Part shown: one piece after another, positions 54,501 through 64,000 of the stretch
Numbering within the stretch: position 1 is the stretch's first letter
How the letters are laid out: every line of letters begins with the position of its first letter
Assembly (NCBI GenBank): GCA_009733575.1
Contig: ML769440.1
Coordinates: 62,001-126,000, forward strand
Reading direction: 5' to 3'
DNA: 64,000 nt
Origin: Gymnopus androsaceus JB14
Lineage: Eukaryota > Basidiomycota > Agaricomycetes > Agaricales > Omphalotaceae
Program-made: the position numbers and the translations under genes
Notes under the pieces: generated by a model
Told to the model about the DNA's origin: nothing
The model's database searches: none
The model's input: the letters and a program-made list of their open reading frames with translations, nothing else

Positions 54501-57500
54501 TTTACTTTTTACACCTGTTCATCGAGCTAACCGTACTTTACTATAGTTTAACATACTTACACGATTAACAGGTATTTAATAGAGTCTTTTGACACCTTAC
54601 TCATGTCTGAACTGAGGGTGAGCTTATTTTACTTTTTACACCTGTTCATCGAGCTAACCGTACTTTACTATAGTTTAACATACTTACACGATTAACAGGT
54701 ATTTAATAGAGTCTTTTGACACCTTACTCATGTCTGAACTGAGGGTGAGCTTATTTTACTTTTTACACCTGTTCATCGAGCTAACCGTACTTTACTATAG
54801 TTTAACATACTTACACGATTAACAGGTATTTAATAGAGTCTTTTGACACCTTACTCATGTCTGAACTGAGGGTGAGCTTATTTTACTTTTTACACCTGTT
54901 CATCGAGCTAACCGTACTTTACTATAGTTTAACATACTTACACGATTAACAGGTATTTAATAGAGTCTTTTGACACCTTACTCATGTCTGAACTGAGGGT
55001 GAGCTTATTTTACTTTTTACACCTGTTCATCGAGCTAACCGTACTTTACTATAGTTTAACATACTTACACGATTAACAGGTATTTAATAGAGTCTTTTGA
55101 CACCTTACTCATGTCTGAACTGAGGGTGAGCTTATTTTACTTTTTACACCTGTTCATCGAGCTAACCGTACTTTACTATAGTTTAACATACTTACACGAT
55201 TAACAGGTATTTAATAGAGTCTTTTGACACCTTACTCATGTCTGAACTGAGGGTGAGCTTATTTTACTTTTTACACCTGTTCATCGAGCTAACCGTACTT
55301 TACTATAGTTTAACATACTTACACGATTAACAGGTATTTAATAGAGTCTTTTGACACCTTACTCATGTCTGAACTGAGGGTGAGCTTATTTTACTTTTTA
55401 CACCTGTTCATCGAGCTAACCGTACTTTACTATAGTTTAACATACTTACACGATTAACAGGTATTTAATAGAGTCTTTTGACACCTTACTCATGTCTGAA
55501 CTGAGGGTGAGCTTATTTTACTTTTTACACCTGTTCATCGAGCTAACCGTACTTTACTATAGTTTAACATACTTACACGATTAACAGGTATTTAATAGAG
55601 TCTTTTGACACCTTACTCATGTCTGAACTGAGGGTGAGCTTATTTTACTTTTTACACCTGTTCATCGAGCTAACCGTACTTTACTATAGTTTAACATACT
55701 TACACGATTAACAGGTATTTAATAGAGTCTTTTGACACCTTACTCATGTCTGAACTGAGGGTGAGCTTATTTTACTTTTTACACCTGTTCATCGAGCTAA
55801 CCGTACTTTACTATAGTTTAACATACTTACACGATTAACAGGTATTTAATAGAGTCTTTTGACACCTTACTCATGTCTGAACTGAGGGTGAGCTTATTTT
55901 ACTTTTTACACCTGTTCATCGAGCTAACCGTACTTTACTATAGTTTAACATACTTACACGATTAACAGGTATTTAATAGAGTCTTTTGACACCTTACTCA
56001 TGTCTGAACTGAGGGTGAGCTTATTTTACTTTTTACACCTGTTCATCGAGCTAACCGTACTTTACTATAGTTTAACATACTTACACGATTAACAGGTATT
56101 TAATAGAGTCTTTTGACACCTTACTCATGTCTGAACTGAGGGTGAGCTTATTTTACTTTTTACACCTGTTCATCGAGCTAACCGTACTTTACTATAGTTT
56201 AACATACTTACACGATTAACAGGTATTTAATAGAGTCTTTTGACACCTTACTCATGTCTGAACTGAGGGTGAGCTTATTTTACTTTTTACACCTGTTCAT
56301 CGAGCTAACCGTACTTTACTATAGTTTAACATACTTACACGATTAACAGGTATTTAATAGAGTCTTTTGACACCTTACTCATGTCTGAACTGAGGGTGAG
56401 CTTATTTTACTTTTTACACCTGTTCATCGAGCTAACCGTACTTTACTATAGTTTAACATACTTACACGATTAACAGGTATTTAATAGAGTCTTTTGACAC
56501 CTTACTCATGTCTGAACTGAGGGTGAGCTTATTTTACTTTTTACACCTGTTCATCGAGCTAACCGTACTTTACTATAGTTTAACATACTTACACGATTAA
56601 CAGGTATTTAATAGAGTCTTTTGACACCTTACTCATGTCTGAACTGAGGGTGAGCTTATTTTACTTTTTACACCTGTTCATCGAGCTAACCGTACTTTAC
56701 TATAGTTTAACATACTTACACGATTAACAGGTATTTAATAGAGTCTTTTGACACCTTACTCATGTCTGAACTGAGGGTGAGCTTATTTTACTTTTTACAC
56801 CTGTTCATCGAGCTAACCGTACTTTACTATAGTTTAACATACTTACACGATTAACAGGTATTTAATAGAGTCTTTTGACACCTTACTCATGTCTGAACTG
56901 AGGGTGAGCTTATTTTACTTTTTACACCTGTTCATCGAGCTAACCGTACTTTACTATAGTTTAACATACTTACACGATTAACAGGTATTTAATAGAGTCT
57001 TTTGACACCTTACTCATGTCTGAACTGAGGGTGAGCTTATTTTACTTTTTACACCTGTTCATCGAGCTAACCGTACTTTACTATAGTTTAACATACTTAC
57101 ACGATTAACAGGTATTTAATAGAGTCTTTTGACACCTTACTCATGTCTGAACTGAGGGTGAGCTTATTTTACTTTTTACACCTGTTCATCGAGCTAACCG
57201 TACTTTACTATAGTTTAACATACTTACACGATTAACAGGTATTTAATAGAGTCTTTTGACACCTTACTCATGTCTGAACTGAGGGTGAGCTTATTTTACT
57301 TTTTACACCTGTTCATCGAGCTAACCGTACTTTACTATAGTTTAACATACTTACACGATTAACAGGTATTTAATAGAGTCTTTTGACACCTTACTCATGT
57401 CTGAACTGAGGGTGAGCTTATTTTACTTTTTACACCTGTTCATCGAGCTAACCGTACTTTACTATAGTTTAACATACTTACACGATTAACAGGTATTTAA

Positions 57501-60500
57501 TAGAGTCTTTTGACACCTTACTCATGTCTGAACTGAGGGTGAGCTTATTTTACTTTTTACACCTGTTCATCGAGCTAACCGTACTTTACTATAGTTTAAC
57601 ATACTTACACGATTAACAGGTATTTAATAGAGTCTTTTGACACCTTACTCATGTCTGAACTGAGGGTGAGCTTATTTTACTTTTTACACCTGTTCATCGA
57701 GCTAACCGTACTTTACTATAGTTTAACATACTTACACGATTAACAGGTATTTAATAGAGTCTTTTGACACCTTACTCATGTCTGAACTGAGGGTGAGCTT
57801 ATTTTACTTTTTACACCTGTTCATCGAGCTAACCGTACTTTACTATAGTTTAACATACTTACACGATTAACAGGTATTTAATAGAGTCTTTTGACACCTT
57901 ACTCATGTCTGAACTGAGGGTGAGCTTATTTTACTTTTTACACCTGTTCATCGAGCTAACCGTACTTTACTATAGTTTAACATACTTACACGATTAACAG
58001 GTATTTAATAGAGTCTTTTGACACCTTACTCATGTCTGAACTGAGGGTGAGCTTATTTTACTTTTTACACCTGTTCATCGAGCTAACCGTACTTTACTAT
58101 AGTTTAACATACTTACACGATTAACAGGTATTTAATAGAGTCTTTTGACACCTTACTCATGTCTGAACTGAGGGTGAGCTTATTTTACTTTTTACACCTG
58201 TTCATCGAGCTAACCGTACTTTACTATAGTTTAACATACTTACACGATTAACAGGTATTTAATAGAGTCTTTTGACACCTTACTCATGTCTGAACTGAGG
58301 GTGAGCTTATTTTACTTTTTACACCTGTTCATCGAGCTAACCGTACTTTACTATAGTTTAACATACTTACACGATTAACAGGTATTTAATAGAGTCTTTT
58401 GACACCTTACTCATGTCTGAACTGAGGGTGAGCTTATTTTACTTTTTACACCTGTTCATCGAGCTAACCGTACTTTACTATAGTTTAACATACTTACACG
58501 ATTAACAGGTATTTAATAGAGTCTTTTGACACCTTACTCATGTCTGAACTGAGGGTGAGCTTATTTTACTTTTTACACCTGTTCATCGAGCTAACCGTAC
58601 TTTACTATAGTTTAACATACTTACACGATTAACAGGTATTTAATAGAGTCTTTTGACACCTTACTCATGTCTGAACTGAGGGTGAGCTTATTTTACTTTT
58701 TACACCTGTTCATCGAGCTAACCGTACTTTACTATAGTTTAACATACTTACACGATTAACAGGTATTTAATAGAGTCTTTTGACACCTTACTCATGTCTG
58801 AACTGAGGGTGAGCTTATTTTACTTTTTACACCTGTTCATCGAGCTAACCGTACTTTACTATAGTTTAACATACTTACACGATTAACAGGTATTTAATAG
58901 AGTCTTTTGACACCTTACTCATGTCTGAACTGAGGGTGAGCTTATTTTACTTTTTACACCTGTTCATCGAGCTAACCGTACTTTACTATAGTTTAACATA
59001 CTTACACGATTAACAGGTATTTAATAGAGTCTTTTGACACCTTACTCATGTCTGAACTGAGGGTGAGCTTATTTTACTTTTTACACCTGTTCATCGAGCT
59101 AACCGTACTTTACTATAGTTTAACATACTTACACGATTAACAGGTATTTAATAGAGTCTTTTGACACCTTACTCATGTCTGAACTGAGGGTGAGCTTATT
59201 TTACTTTTTACACCTGTTCATCGAGCTAACCGTACTTTACTATAGTTTAACATACTTACACGATTAACAGGTATTTAATAGAGTCTTTTGACACCTTACT
59301 CATGTCTGAACTGAGGGTGAGCTTATTTTACTTTTTACACCTGTTCATCGAGCTAACCGTACTTTACTATAGTTTAACATACTTACACGATTAACAGGTA
59401 TTTAATAGAGTCTTTTGACACCTTACTCATGTCTGAACTGAGGGTGAGCTTATTTTACTTTTTACACCTGTTCATCGAGCTAACCGTACTTTACTATAGT
59501 TTAACATACTTACACGATTAACAGGTATTTAATAGAGTCTTTTGACACCTTACTCATGTCTGAACTGAGGGTGAGCTTATTTTACTTTTTACACCTGTTC
59601 ATCGAGCTAACCGTACTTTACTATAGTTTAACATACTTACACGATTAACAGGTATTTAATAGAGTCTTTTGACACCTTACTCATGTCTGAACTGAGGGTG
59701 AGCTTATTTTACTTTTTACACCTGTTCATCGAGCTAACCGTACTTTACTATAGTTTAACATACTTACACGATTAACAGGTATTTAATAGAGTCTTTTGAC
59801 ACCTTACTCATGTCTGAACTGAGGGTGAGCTTATTTTACTTTTTACACCTGTTCATCGAGCTAACCGTACTTTACTATAGTTTAACATACTTACACGATT
59901 AACAGGTATTTAATAGAGTCTTTTGACACCTTACTCATGTCTGAACTGAGGGTGAGCTTATTTTACTTTTTACACCTGTTCATCGAGCTAACCGTACTTT
60001 ACTATAGTTTAACATACTTACACGATTAACAGGTATTTAATAGAGTCTTTTGACACCTTACTCATGTCTGAACTGAGGGTGAGCTTATTTTACTTTTTAC
60101 ACCTGTTCATCGAGCTAACCGTACTTTACTATAGTTTAACATACTTACACGATTAACAGGTATTTAATAGAGTCTTTTGACACCTTACTCATGTCTGAAC
60201 TGAGGGTGAGCTTATTTTACTTTTTACACCTGTTCATCGAGCTAACCGTACTTTACTATAGTTTAACATACTTACACGATTAACAGGTATTTAATAGAGT
60301 CTTTTGACACCTTACTCATGTCTGAACTGAGGGTGAGCTTATTTTACTTTTTACACCTGTTCATCGAGCTAACCGTACTTTACTATAGTTTAACATACTT
60401 ACACGATTAACAGGTATTTAATAGAGTCTTTTGACACCTTACTCATGTCTGAACTGAGGGTGAGCTTATTTTACTTTTTACACCTGTTCATCGAGCTAAC

Positions 60501-63500
60501 CGTACTTTACTATAGTTTAACATACTTACACGATTAACAGGTATTTAATAGAGTCTTTTGACACCTTACTCATGTCTGAACTGAGGGTGAGCTTATTTTA
60601 CTTTTTACACCTGTTCATCGAGCTAACCGTACTTTACTATAGTTTAACATACTTACACGATTAACAGGTATTTAATAGAGTCTTTTGACACCTTACTCAT
60701 GTCTGAACTGAGGGTGAGCTTATTTTACTTTTTACACCTGTTCATCGAGCTAACCGTACTTTACTATAGTTTAACATACTTACACGATTAACAGGTATTT
60801 AATAGAGTCTTTTGACACCTTACTCATGTCTGAACTGAGGGTGAGCTTATTTTACTTTTTACACCTGTTCATCGAGCTAACCGTACTTTACTATAGTTTA
60901 ACATACTTACACGATTAACAGGTATTTAATAGAGTCTTTTGACACCTTACTCATGTCTGAACTGAGGGTGAGCTTATTTTACTTTTTACACCTGTTCATC
61001 GAGCTAACCGTACTTTACTATAGTTTAACATACTTACACGATTAACAGGTATTTAATAGAGTCTTTTGACACCTTACTCATGTCTGAACTGAGGGTGAGC
61101 TTATTTTACTTTTTACACCTGTTCATCGAGCTAACCGTACTTTACTATAGTTTAACATACTTACACGATTAACAGGTATTTAATAGAGTCTTTTGACACC
61201 TTACTCATGTCTGAACTGAGGGTGAGCTTATTTTACTTTTTACACCTGTTCATCGAGCTAACCGTACTTTACTATAGTTTAACATACTTACACGATTAAC
61301 AGGTATTTAATAGAGTCTTTTGACACCTTACTCATGTCTGAACTGAGGGTGAGCTTATTTTACTTTTTACACCTGTTCATCGAGCTAACCGTACTTTACT
61401 ATAGTTTAACATACTTACACGATTAACAGGTATTTAATAGAGTCTTTTGACACCTTACTCATGTCTGAACTGAGGGTGAGCTTATTTTACTTTTTACACC
61501 TGTTCATCGAGCTAACCGTACTTTACTATAGTTTAACATACTTACACGATTAACAGGTATTTAATAGAGTCTTTTGACACCTTACTCATGTCTGAACTGA
61601 GGGTGAGCTTATTTTACTTTTTACACCTGTTCATCGAGCTAACCGTACTTTACTATAGTTTAACATACTTACACGATTAACAGGTATTTAATAGAGTCTT
61701 TTGACACCTTACTCATGTCTGAACTGAGGGTGAGCTTATTTTACTTTTTACACCTGTTCATCGAGCTAACCGTACTTTACTATAGTTTAACATACTTACA
61801 CGATTAACAGGTATTTAATAGAGTCTTTTGACACCTTACTCATGTCTGAACTGAGGGTGAGCTTATTTTACTTTTTACACCTGTTCATCGAGCTAACCGT
61901 ACTTTACTATAGTTTAACATACTTACACGATTAACAGGTATTTAATAGAGTCTTTTGACACCTTACTCATGTCTGAACTGAGGGTGAGCTTATTTTACTT
62001 TTTACACCTGTTCATCGAGCTAACCGTACTTTACTATAGTTTAACATACTTACACGATTAACAGGTATTTAATAGAGTCTTTTGACACCTTACTCATGTC
62101 TGAACTGAGGGTGAGCTTATTTTACTTTTTACACCTGTTCATCGAGCTAACCGTACTTTACTATAGTTTAACATACTTACACGATTAACAGGTATTTAAT
62201 AGAGTCTTTTGACACCTTACTCATGTCTGAACTGAGGGTGAGCTTATTTTACTTTTTACACCTGTTCATCGAGCTAACCGTACTTTACTATAGTTTAACA
62301 TACTTACACGATTAACAGGTATTTAATAGAGTCTTTTGACACCTTACTCATGTCTGAACTGAGGGTGAGCTTATTTTACTTTTTACACCTGTTCATCGAG
62401 CTAACCGTACTTTACTATAGTTTAACATACTTACACGATTAACAGGTATTTAATAGAGTCTTTTGACACCTTACTCATGTCTGAACTGAGGGTGAGCTTA
62501 TTTTACTTTTTACACCTGTTCATCGAGCTAACCGTACTTTACTATAGTTTAACATACTTACACGATTAACAGGTATTTAATAGAGTCTTTTGACACCTTA
62601 CTCATGTCTGAACTGAGGGTGAGCTTATTTTACTTTTTACACCTGTTCATCGAGCTAACCGTACTTTACTATAGTTTAACATACTTACACGATTAACAGG
62701 TATTTAATAGAGTCTTTTGACACCTTACTCATGTCTGAACTGAGGGTGAGCTTATTTTACTTTTTACACCTGTTCATCGAGCTAACCGTACTTTACTATA
62801 GTTTAACATACTTACACGATTAACAGGTATTTAATAGAGTCTTTTGACACCTTACTCATGTCTGAACTGAGGGTGAGCTTATTTTACTTTTTACACCTGT
62901 TCATCGAGCTAACCGTACTTTACTATAGTTTAACATACTTACACGATTAACAGGTATTTAATAGAGTCTTTTGACACCTTACTCATGTCTGAACTGAGGG
63001 TGAGCTTATTTTACTTTTTACACCTGTTCATCGAGCTAACCGTACTTTACTATAGTTTAACATACTTACACGATTAACAGGTATTTAATAGAGTCTTTTG
63101 ACACCTTACTCATGTCTGAACTGAGGGTGAGCTTATTTTACTTTTTACACCTGTTCATCGAGCTAACCGTACTTTACTATAGTTTAACATACTTACACGA
63201 TTAACAGGTATTTAATAGAGTCTTTTGACACCTTACTCATGTCTGAACTGAGGGTGAGCTTATTTTACTTTTTACACCTGTTCATCGAGCTAACCGTACT
63301 TTACTATAGTTTAACATACTTACACGATTAACAGGTATTTAATAGAGTCTTTTGACACCTTACTCATGTCTGAACTGAGGGTGAGCTTATTTTACTTTTT
63401 ACACCTGTTCATCGAGCTAACCGTACTTTACTATAGTTTAACATACTTACACGATTAACAGGTATTTAATAGAGTCTTTTGACACCTTACTCATGTCTGA

Positions 63501-64000
63501 ACTGAGGGTGAGCTTATTTTACTTTTTACACCTGTTCATCGAGCTAACCGTACTTTACTATAGTTTAACATACTTACACGATTAACAGGTATTTAATAGA
63601 GTCTTTTGACACCTTACTCATGTCTGAACTGAGGGTGAGCTTATTTTACTTTTTACACCTGTTCATCGAGCTAACCGTACTTTACTATAGTTTAACATAC
63701 TTACACGATTAACAGGTATTTAATAGAGTCTTTTGACACCTTACTCATGTCTGAACTGAGGGTGAGCTTATTTTACTTTTTACACCTGTTCATCGAGCTA
63801 ACCGTACTTTACTATAGTTTAACATACTTACACGATTAACAGGTATTTAATAGAGTCTTTTGACACCTTACTCATGTCTGAACTGAGGGTGAGCTTATTT
63901 TACTTTTTACACCTGTTCATCGAGCTAACCGTACTTTACTATAGTTTAACATACTTACACGATTAACAGGTATTTAATAGAGTCTTTTGACACCTTACTC
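51535..64000 (+). repeat. LTR-derived 127-bp satellite, about 98 units
   Basis: The unit equals the first leader copy of the copia II LTR (46108-46234) and starts AGTCTTTTGACACC. From the unit mark at 51661 to that at 63980 is 12,319 bp, exactly 97 x 127, so there is no net indel. I saw no base variant between units while reading. Each unit holds AGTCT...ACTGAGG, a 56-nt GTGAGC-to-CTATAG intron with CTAAC branch site, and TTTAACATAC...AACAGG. The array is cut by the window end. It shares the CpA forms of the 3' LTR (for example CTCATG where the 5' LTR has CTCGTG), so it grew from the 3' LTR copy. No long open frame. Candidate heterochromatin seed. Confidence 0.97.

Noticed and set aside
51535..64000. 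CRISPR array
   Set aside because: Units are head to tail with no variable spacers, derive from an LTR, and the sequence is eukaryotic.

Overview
The window looks like a chromosome segment of a filamentous basidiomycete, most likely an Agaricomycete. The clues are spliceosomal introns of about 50-60 nt, an F-box protein with an L-W-x-x-F-x-x-Y-A-H linker, a lineage-typical seven-helix membrane protein, a NACHT-ankyrin protein, TTAGGG-type motifs, and gene spacing typical of that group. No search was run, so the assignment rests on recognised families.

Layout. 1-5873: gene-poor, repeat-rich DNA with a CCTAGG-rich tract, a 0.7-kb foldback (2741-3459), a TA-flanked MITE (4071-4159) and diverged direct repeats. 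5874-12122: a complete but dead Ty1/copia element (copia I) with 322-bp LTRs and a TCCAG target duplication. 12123-22690: host genes, namely a Ser-rich acidic protein (minus), a five-exon protein with a CxxC motif and candidate SUMO-interacting motifs (minus), and a seven-helix membrane protein (plus). 22695-25894: a NACHT-ankyrin gene with two frameshifts. 25895-29360: mostly non-coding, with a possible gene remnant and decayed 5S- and tRNA-like sequences. 29361-36761: a UBP2-type deubiquitinase gene with about 16 introns and one disruptive frameshift. 37071-38703: F-box protein. 39371-39463: tRNA-Gly-like gene. 39674-44003: dynactin p150 (CAP-Gly). 45642-45810: start of a zinc-finger gene whose second intron received copia II. 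45854 onward: a second Ty1/copia element (copia II), decayed by TGA stops and interrupted by a 612-bp MITE. 51535-64000: a head-to-tail array of a 127-bp unit that begins inside the 3' LTR of copia II and runs off the window.

The most notable system is in the LTRs. Both copia families have, just downstream of the TATA box, an 8-bp hairpin (CCCTCAGT...ACTGAGGG) whose 3' arm overlaps a GT donor, followed by a canonical short intron (49 nt in copia I, 56 nt in copia II). In both families the leader is duplicated inside the LTR, and the second copy lacks exactly the predicted intron. This is what a reverse-transcribed spliced leader joined back onto an unspliced R region would leave. In copia II the intron-containing unit has expanded into about 98 apparently identical 127-bp units, so the satellite is a tandem series of potential 71-nt exons and 56-nt introns.

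Both elements also carry transition-biased decay resembling RIP or methyl-C deamination. The coding sequences of copia I and II are broken by frameshifts and stops, and in copia I the catalytic aspartates are lost too.
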